This document shows positions 56,531 through 64,000 of a DNA stretch of 64,000 nt, piece after piece (within the stretch, counting starts at the first letter, position 1; every line of letters starts with the position of its first letter). The DNA comes from Oceanospirillaceae bacterium (lineage in GTDB: Bacteria; Pseudomonadota; Gammaproteobacteria; Pseudomonadales; Oceanobacteraceae), in NCBI GenBank assembly GCA_002724925.1, contig PBQA01000014.1, positions 1-64,000 of the forward strand. The letters are read 5' to 3'. The notes beneath the pieces are model-generated. The model searched no databases and was not told where the DNA came from. It was given only the letters and a program-made list of their open reading frames with translations. Made by a program: the position numbers and the translations under genes.

Positions 56531-59028
56531 TGAAAAACGCAGCAGGCAGGTTCACCGAGGTCAGACTCGCACTCAAATTGATGAGCCGCGAGCTGCGTAG
56601 CGGCGAGTTAACGCTGATATTTCTGGCACTGGTGCTCGCTGTGACAGTGACCACGGCGATTGCGTTATTCAGCCAGCGACTGGATCTGGCGATGCAGGCC
56701 AGCGCCAATGATATGCTGGGCGCTGATCTGCGAGTTCGTTCGACCACTCCTCTCGAAGACGAATGGTTGGCAGAGGCAGATTCCCTTGGCCTGGATCGGG
56801 CCCGGGCACTCACTTTTCCCAGCGTGGTCGTCGCCGGTGATCAGATGACGTTGTCTGCGGTGAAAGCCGTTGATGATGGTTATCCGTTACGTGGTGAACT
56901 TCTGGTCTTGGGTGTCGACGATAAGGTTGCATCATTGCGTCAGTCAGGCCCCGAACCGGGAGAAGCCTGGGTCGAGGCGCGCCTGCTGTCGTTGTTGAAT
57001 ATCGGCTTGGGCGATGAAGCGGATCTGGGGGGCAAAACTTACCGGATCACCGGCCTTATTGAGAAGGAAAGTGACCGGGGAGGTAACTTCTACACCTTAT
57101 CACCGCGCATTATGGTGCATTGGAGTGAGCTTGAAAGCAGTCCGATGCTAGGGCCCGGCAGCCGCGTGCGTTATCGGTTGATGCTCAGCGGTGATGACGG
57201 TCTGTTGGAGCAGTTTCAGAATTCGGTAGAGCTGAAAGCCAATCAGTCGTTTGAGGCTCTGGGGGATGGTAATCGGCAGATGGCTGCCTCACTTGACCGG
57301 GCGCGCCGGTATCTCGGCTTGGCGGCTATTCTCGCGGTGGTTCTGGCGTGTGTTGCCGTCGCAGTCAGTGCCCGTCGCTACGCCGAGCGCCACTTTGATA
57401 TCAGTGCTCTTATGCGTACCTTCGGCTTACCCCGAGCATCGGTACTGCGGATTTTTCTCGCCCAGCTACTGCTTCTCGGGGGGGCGGCTACTCTACTTGG
57501 CGCTTTGTTCGCTTACCTTCTGCAGCTAGGGTTATTGCAGGTGCTGTCGGGCCTGATTCCTGAAGGCTTACCGCCTGCAACACCGAGTGCATGGGCTCTT
57601 GGGCTCAGTGCGGGTTTGCTGAGCTTGTTTGGTTTTGGTGTGCCACATTTGCTGCCTTTATCCTCCATCAGTCCGTTGAGGGTTCTGCGTCGGGATCTGG
57701 TTCCTGTGCCGCTTAAGGGCTGGCTGATTTACGCCTTAGCGTTGGGATCGCTGACACTGCTGCTCTCCCTGCTGACGCAGGACATTATGCTCAGTGGTGG
57801 TCTGATGATCGGTGGTGCTGCGACCTTGCTGCTTTTACTTCTACTGTTACGCGGAGGACTGAGGTTTGCCGGGAGCTTGTTGCGAAACAGAAAGCTTCCT
57901 CTCAGCCTCAGGTTTGCCTGGCAACATCTGAGTCGTAGCCATACCGCGACGGCAGGACAGCTATTGGCGTTCGCCATGACTCTGATGGTGATGTTAATTA
58001 TTGGTATGTTGCGCACAGACCTGTTGGCCGATTGGCAGCGCAGCATGCCGCAAGACGCCCCTAATATTTTTGCTTTGAATATTCAGCCTTTTGAGCGTGA
58101 AAGTTTCTCTGAATCTCTGGTGAATCACAGCATTGAGACTCAGGCCCTGTATCCCATGATTCCGATGCGTCTGGTGAAAGTAAATGGCATGGCGGTAAGT
58201 GAGATGGATATTGCTGAGGACCGCTCGATCAATCGTGATCTCATTACATCCTCCGCAGAAACGCTCCCCGACAATAATGAAGTCGTCGGTGGCGAATGGT
58301 CTCAGACGGCTGCAGGCCCGGGGCAGGTATCCGTTGAGCATGAGCTGGCTGAACGCCTGGGGCTGGGGTTAAGTGATGTGCTGACTTTCCGTGCGGCTGG
58401 CGTCGACCTTGATGCTGAGATCACCAGCTTGCGTCGCCTCGACTGGACGGCGATGACGCCAAACTTTTTCATGATGCTGTCGCCAGATCTGACGGCTGAA
58501 CTCCCAATGGGTTACATGACCAGCTTTCATCTTGCGGAGGAGCATGAGGGCGCACTGGTTTCCCTGATCCGGAAATACCCTGGCATTACCTTTATCGACA
58601 CCCGAGCTATCCTTTCGCAGGTACAGACACTGTTGCAGCGACTGACCACCGCAGTGGAGCTGATATTGGTATTCGTCCTGCTGGGTGCTGTATTGGTGAT
58701 GTTATCCGTGTTGCTGACATCGACACGGGAACGACTGACCGAAGGTGCGGTGTTACGTACTTTAGGTGCGGCACGGAAACAACTACGTCAGGCACAATGG
58801 GTTGAGTTCGCACTGCTGGGTGTGTTGTCAGCTGTGCTGGCCTTAGTCGGCGCGGAGTTAGTGACGGCGGGTTTGTATATTGGCCTGTTAGATATTCCAT
58901 ACAGCAGTCTTGGCTGGGCGTGGCTCTGGTTACCACCTGCAACGGCGCTAGGATTGGCTATTCCGGGGAGCTTGATGCTGCGCAGAGTCAGCCGGGTTCC
59001 GCCGTTGACCGTATTGCGAGAAGCTTAG
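56530..59028 (+). CDS. ybbP: ABC transporter permease YbbP (MacB/FtsX type)
   Basis: This 832-residue membrane protein has the ten-helix FtsX-duplicated plan. A first helix lies at ~24-46, then a large extracytoplasmic domain, then helices at ~260-280, 305-335, 350-375, 395-415, 420-440 and 475-495. A second extracytoplasmic domain and three final helices (about 720-745, 760-785, 795-815) follow. LFSQRLDLAMQASANDMLGADLRVR and the C-terminal LRRVSRVPPLTVLREA fit the family (motif pieces: MLGADLRVR, PPLTVLREA). Its stop overlaps the convergent M48 gene's stop by 4 bp. Confidence 0.9.
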   Translation: MKNAAGRFTEVRLALKLMSRELRSGELTLIFLALVLAVTVTTAIALFSQRLDLAMQASANDMLGADLRVRSTTPLEDEWLAEADSLGLDRARALTFPSVVVAGDQMTLSAVKAVDDGYPLRGELLVLGVDDKVASLRQSGPEPGEAWVEARLLSLLNIGLGDEADLGGKTYRITGLIEKESDRGGNFYTLSPRIMVHWSELESSPMLGPGSRVRYRLMLSGDDGLLEQFQNSVELKANQSFEALGDGNRQMAASLDRARRYLGLAAILAVVLACVAVAVSARRYAERHFDISALMRTFGLPRASVLRIFLAQLLLLGGAATLLGALFAYLLQLGLLQVLSGLIPEGLPPATPSAWALGLSAGLLSLFGFGVPHLLPLSSISPLRVLRRDLVPVPLKGWLIYALALGSLTLLLSLLTQDIMLSGGLMIGGAATLLLLLLLLRGGLRFAGSLLRNRKLPLSLRFAWQHLSRSHTATAGQLLAFAMTLMVMLIIGMLRTDLLADWQRSMPQDAPNIFALNIQPFERESFSESLVNHSIETQALYPMIPMRLVKVNGMAVSEMDIAEDRSINRDLITSSAETLPDNNEVVGGEWSQTAAGPGQVSVEHELAERLGLGLSDVLTFRAAGVDLDAEITSLRRLDWTAMTPNFFMMLSPDLTAELPMGYMTSFHLAEEHEGALVSLIRKYPGITFIDTRAILSQVQTLLQRLTTAVELILVFVLLGAVLVMLSVLLTSTRERLTEGAVLRTLGAARKQLRQAQWVEFALLGVLSAVLALVGAELVTAGLYIGLLDIPYSSLGWAWLWLPPATALGLAIPGSLMLRRVSRVPPLTVLREA

Positions 59029-60929
59029 TTAATCAGCTCAGCTGCATTCTCGAACATGCCGAGCGGAGTCTCCAAAATGGCGGCGAGGGTGCGGATCATA
59101 TCGCGCTCTTCCATCGTGATTTTGCCATCGTGATGCACACATACGGAAATGGCACGCATGACCCGCTCCCGAACCTCCGGTGCGCTTGCGATCAGAGCGC
59201 TCAATGCTTTATTCAGCGGTTTCAGGCTTTTGTGTGGCGCATGTTCGGGGTTGCAGTCACGCATAAGCAGTTGTTCTGAAGAGATTCCTGCTTCGAATGC
59301 CAGCACCGCAGATTGATAGTCTTTCGTTCCTGCGTGCGCGACATACGCCATGACGGCAGCAATATCATCGGCGAGGGCGTGAGCTGACTTGCGTTTCTGG
59401 CGGAAGGCCGGAAGAGTACCAAAGTGCCGCCCTAGGTATTGCAGAATCAGACGGTAGAGACACCACTCGAACAGGTCGATCCTGTTGTCCAGCTGTATCA
59501 TGCCGACCAGTGTCTGATTCATGGTGCGGTACTGCTTAAGAGACATTCGACGGAGTGCCGGCATCGCTCGCTCAACCAGTTCAAGCCGTACTTCTTTGTC
59601 GGTGCGTCGCACCTCATTCAGGTAGCGCAGAGCTTCGCGGAAGGTGGCACTGCCGTGTTTCTGTTGAATCATGTTCTGCTGCTCACGTGCGGTTTCTTCG
59701 CTTGAGCCGCTCATCAATAGCGCAAACACCAGAGCCTCTGCTGACATGGCATTAATGATTGCGAGTTCGCTTCTGAGGAACTCTTCACCGCGTGATTCGT
59801 AGGGCACAGTTGCATATCCGCTTTCAGCAGGAGCCTCTGTGTTATCGACGTTTGCAGGTGTTTGATCATGACTACCCGAGAAGCCGCTGATGGCATCGCT
59901 GTCGTTATAGCTGAAGTCACGCAATTCAATGTGTTGCATTCTTGGCTTCAGGTAGTGCCCGTCCCAGCCCGGCTGAATCTTCTGAATACGCTCGTCCAGT
60001 GGCGGGTGGGTTGCAAACATGGTGCGACGGAAACGCATCACAGGGCCAAAAAAGAAGTGAGATACTTCAAGCGCAGAGGGTGAACCGACACGAGAGCCAG
60101 CACCATAGCCGATGACTTTAAGAGCGCCACTGATGCCATCGGGGTTGCGGGTAAATTGCACAGCGGATGCATCAGCCAGAAACTCACGCTGACGACTGAC
60201 GGCCGATTTGATCATACGCCCAAAAAATTCGCCGCCGTAGCCAATCGCCATCAAGGCAAATCCGAAGATGGCGGCGCGAGGATCGGTACGACGCGTTGTA
60301 TAGCCGCGATTGTGCGAGCCACGGATAATCATACGCCCGATTTCACCAATAAATACGATGCCATAGATGATGCCGGTCAGACGCATATTCATACGCATAT
60401 CACCGTTGAATATATGGCTGAATTCGTGGGCGATGACGCCCTGAAGCTGGTCGCGCGTCAGGGCAGATATTGCGCCGCGCGTAACACCAACGACGGCATC
60501 ACTGGGTTGGTAGCCTGCGGCAAACGCATTGATGCCTGAGTCCTCCATGACATAGACGTCGGGTACAGGCATCCCGGAGGCAATGGCCATTTCTTCAACG
60601 ATATTCAGGAGGCGCCTTTCATCCGGGTCCCGGCTGCCGGGGTCCAGCAGCGTTGCTCCCAGCGAGTTGGCTACGTCACTGCCTTTACTAAGTGACAGTT
60701 GCCTGAAAAAGCTGGAAATAAGGATCACCGCCAGCGTCGTAAAACTCACGACGGCCCAGTGCTCGGCATCATATATACCAGAGATGCGATGGGCTCCGAG
60801 CGTAAAACCGATGCCAGCAATAAACAGAAGGTTCACAGTCAGGATGACAGCAATGACGGCAAGGCTGAACAGTAGAATGAGGCGTCCGGTGTTACGGCGC
60901 GCCTCCTCCTGATGACGAAAGAAGTTCAT
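59025..60929 (-). CDS. M48 family zinc metalloprotease (HtpX-like) with long helical C-terminal extension
   Basis: This 634-residue protein has two N-terminal membrane helices (about 18-42 and 57-76). An M48 protease domain follows, with NAFAAGY, zinc motif GVIAHEFSHIFNGDMRMN (His168, Glu169, His172) and downstream EFLADASAVQFTRNP with the third ligand. Two further helices lie near 185-230. After FATHPPLDERIQKIQPGWDG the protease ends near 335. The last ~290 residues are mostly helical, with a TerB-like segment near the end (VCVHHDGKITMEERDMIR). HtpX itself is ~290 residues. It is 15 bp downstream of lemA, a common pair. Confidence 0.87.
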   Translation of the reverse strand: MNFFRHQEEARRNTGRLILLFSLAVIAVILTVNLLFIAGIGFTLGAHRISGIYDAEHWAVVSFTTLAVILISSFFRQLSLSKGSDVANSLGATLLDPGSRDPDERRLLNIVEEMAIASGMPVPDVYVMEDSGINAFAAGYQPSDAVVGVTRGAISALTRDQLQGVIAHEFSHIFNGDMRMNMRLTGIIYGIVFIGEIGRMIIRGSHNRGYTTRRTDPRAAIFGFALMAIGYGGEFFGRMIKSAVSRQREFLADASAVQFTRNPDGISGALKVIGYGAGSRVGSPSALEVSHFFFGPVMRFRRTMFATHPPLDERIQKIQPGWDGHYLKPRMQHIELRDFSYNDSDAISGFSGSHDQTPANVDNTEAPAESGYATVPYESRGEEFLRSELAIINAMSAEALVFALLMSGSSEETAREQQNMIQQKHGSATFREALRYLNEVRRTDKEVRLELVERAMPALRRMSLKQYRTMNQTLVGMIQLDNRIDLFEWCLYRLILQYLGRHFGTLPAFRQKRKSAHALADDIAAVMAYVAHAGTKDYQSAVLAFEAGISSEQLLMRDCNPEHAPHKSLKPLNKALSALIASAPEVRERVMRAISVCVHHDGKITMEERDMIRTLAAILETPLGMFENAAELIN

Positions 60930-60944
60930 ACGTTAGTGCAGAGC

Positions 60945-61541
60945 TCAGAAGCTAATTTTGGGCGCGTCTTCCAGTACTTCCCGGTTTTCGAACTCTAACA
61001 GGGTAGCGTCTTCTCTGTGGCCAAAAGCGCCTGCAAGAACAATGGCAGGGAAGCTTTGACGGTAAGTGTTGTAATCCATGACTGAATCGTTATACGCCTG
61101 ACGAGCGAAAGCGATCCGGTTCTCTGTGCTGCTCAGCTCTTCGGTGAGCTGCATCATGTTTTCGTTTGCCTTCAGCTCTGGGTAAGCTTCCATCACGACA
61201 TTCAGGCGGCCGAGTGCTCCAGCCAGCGCGCCTTCAGCACCCATTAACTGAGCCATGCCACCACTGTTCGCAGGATTGCCACCAATGGCTTTGAGGCCCG
61301 CGGCGGCTTCGTTGCGAGCGCTGATGACAGCTTCCAGAGTATCCCGTTCGTGACGGATATATTCTTTTGCAGTTTCTACAAGGTTAGGAATCAGATCGTA
61401 GCGACGCTTCAGTTGCACATCGATCTGAGCGAAACTGTTCTGAAAGCGGTTTTTAAGTGCGACCAGTTTGTTGTAAACACTGACCAGTAAAAGAATGATG
61501 CCAGCGATAACTGCCAGCAGAATAATGCCTGATGTTGTCAT
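60945..61541 (-). CDS. lemA: LemA family protein
   Basis: This 198-residue protein has one N-terminal membrane helix (GIILLAVIAGIILLLVSVYN), then NKLVALKNRFQNSFAQIDVQ and RRYDLIPNLVETAKEYIRHE, the LemA signature, and a helical bundle. The N terminus faces out and the bundle is extracytoplasmic or cytoplasmic depending on the member. It often pairs with an M48 protease, as here. The exact role is unknown. The ydbL gene lies 31 bp upstream. Confidence 0.92.
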   Translation of the reverse strand: MTTSGIILLAVIAGIILLLVSVYNKLVALKNRFQNSFAQIDVQLKRRYDLIPNLVETAKEYIRHERDTLEAVISARNEAAAGLKAIGGNPANSGGMAQLMGAEGALAGALGRLNVVMEAYPELKANENMMQLTEELSSTENRIAFARQAYNDSVMDYNTYRQSFPAIVLAGAFGHREDATLLEFENREVLEDAPKISF

Positions 61542-61572
61542 TGTCCGTTCTCCGTGTGCTCAGATCAGAGCG

Positions 61573-61899
61573 TTATCGCTGCCACTGACCTGAACCGTCC
61601 ATGTAAAATTCACCACTGCCCTGAGCTTTTTCAATCAGCTTTTCACCGGCGATACGCTCGATGTTGACCAGTTGTGTGTTCTGTTTGTTGGCGATTTCCT
61701 GATAGCGGGCTTTGCGCTTGGCGTTAATGTCAACAACGAGGGCCGCCGCCTCAGGGCTACTGGCACTGACGAGGCCAAGGTAACCGTTCGGTTGCTCACC
61801 TATAAGTCCCATATTCTTTGCGTCGTCCAGTTCCAGGGCCAGTGCAGCAACACTGAACAGTAGGCCAGCGACGAAGGTTGTTATCTTGCTGAGTTTCAT
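61573..61899 (-). CDS. ydbL: YdbL family periplasmic protein (DUF1318)
   Basis: This 108-residue protein has a signal peptide (ITTFVAGLLFSVAALALE). The mature DUF1318 domain shows LDDAKNMGLIGEQPNGYLG, INAKRKARYQEIANKQNT and GEKLIEKAQGSGEFYM. In E. coli YdbL is a periplasmic partner of YnbE and the AsmA-like YdbH in outer-membrane lipid homeostasis. AAGGAG precedes the ATG. It follows ynbE by 14 bp. Confidence 0.9.
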   Translation of the reverse strand: MKLSKITTFVAGLLFSVAALALELDDAKNMGLIGEQPNGYLGLVSASSPEAAALVVDINAKRKARYQEIANKQNTQLVNIERIAGEKLIEKAQGSGEFYMDGSGQWQR

Positions 61900-61913
61900 C
61901 GTCTTCTCCTTGT

Positions 61914-62093
61914 TCAGAACAGATCGTCTTCGGATTCAAACAGTTGCTCGAGGTCCTTTTCGACCTTTACCCGGACTTCGTGCTCAATCTTGACGTTAAG
62001 ATTGATGGTGATCGGCTTTTCCGGGGCCGCAACCTTGAGCGTGCAGGCGGTCAGAGGCGCCAGCAAAAGCAGAATCAATAGAGGGTTTTTCAT
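61914..62093 (-). CDS. ynbE: YnbE family small lipoprotein
   Basis: A 59-residue frame runs from the ATG at 62093 to TGA at 61916-61914. It has a lipobox (LLLLAPLTACT, Cys17) and a mature part with alternating strands (ITINLNVKIEHEVRVKVE) that ends acidic (ESEDDLF), the YnbE pattern. YnbE is an outer-membrane lipoprotein that works with YdbH and YdbL. AAGGA lies upstream. It is the first gene of the ynbE-ydbL-lemA-M48 run. No ydbH is present in the window. Confidence 0.88.
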   Translation of the reverse strand: MKNPLLILLLLAPLTACTLKVAAPEKPITINLNVKIEHEVRVKVEKDLEQLFESEDDLF

Positions 62094-62325
62094 GGTCAGA
62101 GTCCTTACCTGTCTCAGGCTTACTCTATCTTACGGGGCATGAAGTGGGAACGGTCGGAGGTAAGGTTTGGTATAAGAATCACGAAAAATAAGGGTATTCA
62201 CACGGCTCAGAGGCAGAATACTTGCGTTGAATCATGTCCAGTCGTTCAAACCCGGACGATTTGTAGCTATAATGCGTGCACTAAAATTACGACAAGCCTG
62301 ATTGGCACTGGATGAGGACATCTTC

Positions 62326-62727
62326 GTGAAGCAACTGAAAGCATTGATTCTGGCGGCCGCCACTCTGGTCATGGCTCAGGCATACGCCGAGAGCGACGCT
62401 CAGATTGAGAAAATCCGCGAGCGTATCGCTCCGGTCGGTGAAGTGTGTGTAGGCGCTGAGTGTGGTGGCGTTGCAGTGGTTGCAGGTGAACCTCGCACGG
62501 GTGAAGAAGTTTACAACACTGCATGTACTGCCTGTCATGGTGCTGGCGTACTGGGTGCACCTAAGAAAGGCGATACTGCTGCTTGGGATGATCGCCTGGC
62601 CAAAGGTATGGAGGAGACTCTGTACAATGCAATCAATGGTATCAATGCCATGCCGCCTAAAGGTAACTGCGCGACCTGTTCGGATGATGAAATCCTGAAC
62701 GCGATCAAGTACATGGCAGGACGTTAA
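62326..62727 (+). CDS. Cytochrome c5-like periplasmic monohaem cytochrome
   Basis: This 133-residue protein starts at a GTG (62326) behind AGGA, followed by a signal peptide (KQLKALILAAATLVMAQAYA). The haem site is YNTACTACHGAGVLG, and the distal Met is probably in GINAMPPKGNC. The extra Cys pair NCATCSDDE near the C terminus is typical of cytochrome c5, and a further pair (CVGAEC) lies in the N-terminal extension. It carries electrons in the periplasm. An in-frame TTG at 62302 has no ribosome-binding site. Confidence 0.9.
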   Translation: MKQLKALILAAATLVMAQAYAESDAQIEKIRERIAPVGEVCVGAECGGVAVVAGEPRTGEEVYNTACTACHGAGVLGAPKKGDTAAWDDRLAKGMEETLYNAINGINAMPPKGNCATCSDDEILNAIKYMAGR

Positions 62728-62758
62728 GCACCTTAACCATTTGGTTAAGCTCGAAGAA

Positions 62759-62781
62759 AACCCGCTCCGGCGGGTTTTTTT
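62759..62781 (+). terminator. Intrinsic terminator of the cytochrome gene
   Basis: AACCCGC-TCCG-GCGGGTT is followed by Ts. A second small hairpin (CTTAACC-ATTT-GGTTAAG, 62732-62749) lies between it and the stop codon. Confidence 0.93.
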
Positions 62782-62979
62782 GTGCCTGTATTTTCTGCCG
62801 GAATATGTGATTACTGAAGGCCCGTTCGTCGGGAATATTGCATTCAGGATTCTCTGGCGGTGACTGAAATCCGGCTTTGATGTTTTTTTTGTTACTAAAG
62901 GTTAGCGTCACTGGCAGGCGTGGAGGGCTTGTCTATAAGTATTCCCATCAAATAAACACCGCTTAAAGAGGGATGTCTT

Positions 62980-63252
62980 ATGGCACATGATGATCTGCAC
63001 GACGACGAGTTTAACGAACAGGATTCGCACGACGATTCCGGCGAGCAGGAAACAGAGACAAAAGAAGCCGCCTCCACAGATGACGACATTGAGTATGGTT
63101 CTCAGGCTGCTCGCGAAGCGATGCGTCAGGCGATGGCCTCTGATGTGGAAGCGTTTCTCGCCCGTGGTGGTCGAATTCAGGAGGTCGCCGCGGACGTAAT
63201 GGGTGATCCACCACGCAAACCACAGACGAACTACGGTAGCCGTCCTATATAA
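62980..63252 (+). CDS. sutA: SutA-like RNA polymerase-binding regulator
   Basis: This 90-residue protein has an extremely acidic, disordered first half (DDLHDDEFNEQDSHDDSGEQ) and a short conserved helix (REAMRQAMASDVEAFLARGG). The tail RIQEVAADVMGDPPRKPQ, then TNYGSRPI, matches the C terminus I recall for P. aeruginosa SutA. SutA binds RNA polymerase and raises transcription of rRNA and other genes in slow growth. It is ~15 residues shorter, in the acidic part. GAGGG precedes the ATG. It appears to be a single gene. Confidence 0.82.
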   Translation: MAHDDLHDDEFNEQDSHDDSGEQETETKEAASTDDDIEYGSQAAREAMRQAMASDVEAFLARGGRIQEVAADVMGDPPRKPQTNYGSRPI

Positions 63253-63364
63253 GACGCAGCCGCTTGCCAGCCGTATAGAACGGATAATTCTTTCTATGTG
63301 GCTGGTCGTTTTCTGAGCGAGTGCTAAAATAGTCTGGCAAGTTGATTCGCAAGGATGCAGAAAC

Positions 63365-64000
63365 ATGACCAGTCATTCCAGAAAATACCGTCGTCGCTTA
63401 CACGCCTTACCTGCCGCACTGGCTCTGTTGGTATTCGCCGCTCTCTGGCTCTACAGTCACACCACCTCTGCCGATGTGCTGCTTTCCGCCAAAACCATAG
63501 ACGACTGGAAAAAAGACTGCCGTCACTGCTCTATCGAACCCCACTATGATGTTATCCAGGGTGAAATCGTGCGCCTCGAGAGCCGTATGGGCCGTGCTCT
63601 GTTGAGCCGTCCGTTTGTCAGTGAAGGTGCAAGGCCCCAGCTAAGCTGGCTGTGGTCGCTGGATCAGTTTGATGAAGAAACAAGTGCGGCGCTGATGCGT
63701 GTGACGGTGGATTTCTCAAGCGCAGAAACCGATCAGACTTATCGCCTGCATTATGTGTGGAATCCGGCCGAACGTACGACGCACCGTGAGATGATCGAAG
63801 AGAATGAGTTTATCTGGGTGGTCAGTGGTGCTCAGCAGGCGCCGCGTCGCTGGTATTCTGTCGAGCGTGACCTGAAACAGGATCTGGGCAGGCTTGCGGA
63901 AGAGATCCCTGAAGATATCTCTGTTACCCGCATCGAAGCCGGTATTGGTGAACCGGATGGGCGTAAGGTCCGTAGCGGTGGTTACATCAGCGAACTGATC
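63365..64000 (+). CDS. Membrane-anchored exported protein, 3' truncated by window edge (possibly DUF3047-like)
   Basis: An ATG at 63365 opens a frame with no stop through base 64000 (212 codons seen). A basic N terminus (RKYRRRLHAL) leads to one membrane segment (PAALALLVFAALWLYSH), so it is anchored or signal-bearing. CRHC near residue 53 may bind metal or form a disulfide. Later RLHYVWNPAE and the Trp-containing IWVVSG and RWYSVERDLKQDLGRLAEE loosely recall DUF3047 proteins. The family call is weak and the end of the gene is not visible. Confidence 0.6.
   Translation, partial: MTSHSRKYRRRLHALPAALALLVFAALWLYSHTTSADVLLSAKTIDDWKKDCRHCSIEPHYDVIQGEIVRLESRMGRALLSRPFVSEGARPQLSWLWSLDQFDEETSAALMRVTVDFSSAETDQTYRLHYVWNPAERTTHREMIEENEFIWVVSGAQQAPRRWYSVERDLKQDLGRLAEEIPEDISVTRIEAGIGEPDGRKVRSGGYISELI

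Overview
The window is ordinary chromosomal DNA of a gammaproteobacterium, most likely a marine Oceanospirillales/Pseudomonadales-type organism. Three blocks follow the gene order I know from Pseudomonas aeruginosa. These are ridA-spoT-rpoZ-gmk ... yicC ... rph-crc-pyrE ... argB-algC-dut-coaBC-radC-rpmB-rpmG; mutM ... ggt-fdx-coaD ... laoABCR; and ubiE-ubiJ-ubiB-hisI-hisE-tatABC. No rRNA, tRNA, CRISPR array, insertion sequence or prophage was recognised. The species assignment is inference from gene content and order only.

Layout. 1-4255 is the 3' end of a very large repetitive surface/envelope protein ending in a LysM domain. 4323-7928 is the ridA/spoT/rpoZ/gmk stress and nucleotide operon. 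7969-11291 is a quinone/catechol detoxification cluster: ring-opening dioxygenase, glutathionyl-hydroquinone reductase and DoxX, with a divergent LysR regulator. 11301-15425 holds yicC and a lipoprotein/OmpA pair. 15876-27147 is the housekeeping block from rph to mutM. 27299-30819 holds a DEDDh exonuclease, OsmC, an ElyC-like protein and a PhoD phosphatase. 30831-33408 is ggt-fdx-coaD. 33552-37911 is an accessory block. 38091-42563 is the long-chain alcohol oxidation system laoCBA with divergent laoR. 42560-45694 is a four-gene run (DUF3080 lipoprotein, S1/P1 nuclease, small Cys protein, UbiA/MenA-like prenyltransferase). 45706-50908 is tatCBA-hisEI-ubiBJE. 51087-54520 holds a DUF1145 protein, a second OmpA-type porin and a two-component system. 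54636-59028 holds Blc, TesA and the YbbA/YbbP ABC exporter. 59025-62093 is an M48 protease-LemA-YdbL-YnbE envelope operon. 62326-64000 holds a cytochrome c5, a SutA homologue and an unfinished gene.

Most interesting system. Genes 36418-33552 (minus strand) form a tightly coupled four-gene operon: a tiny lipoprotein ending in Gly-Gly-Gly-Cys-Gly-Cys-Tyr (DUF4266-like), a DUF3570 outer-membrane-type barrel, a periplasmic thioredoxin with a CGYC site, and an ApbE-type FAD:protein FMN transferase. The DUF3570 protein carries ETVSGAT just ahead of its barrel, which closely resembles the ApbE flavinylation motif Dxx[ST]GA[ST]. The inference is that the ApbE enzyme attaches FMN covalently to the barrel protein, giving an outer-membrane flavin/thiol redox device. 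I know of no described function for it.

Other notable points are a terminator-like hairpin whose 3' arm is the ggt Shine-Dalgarno sequence, a perfect operator palindrome inside the laoCBA promoter, and a Crc homologue that has lost most exonuclease III catalytic residues.
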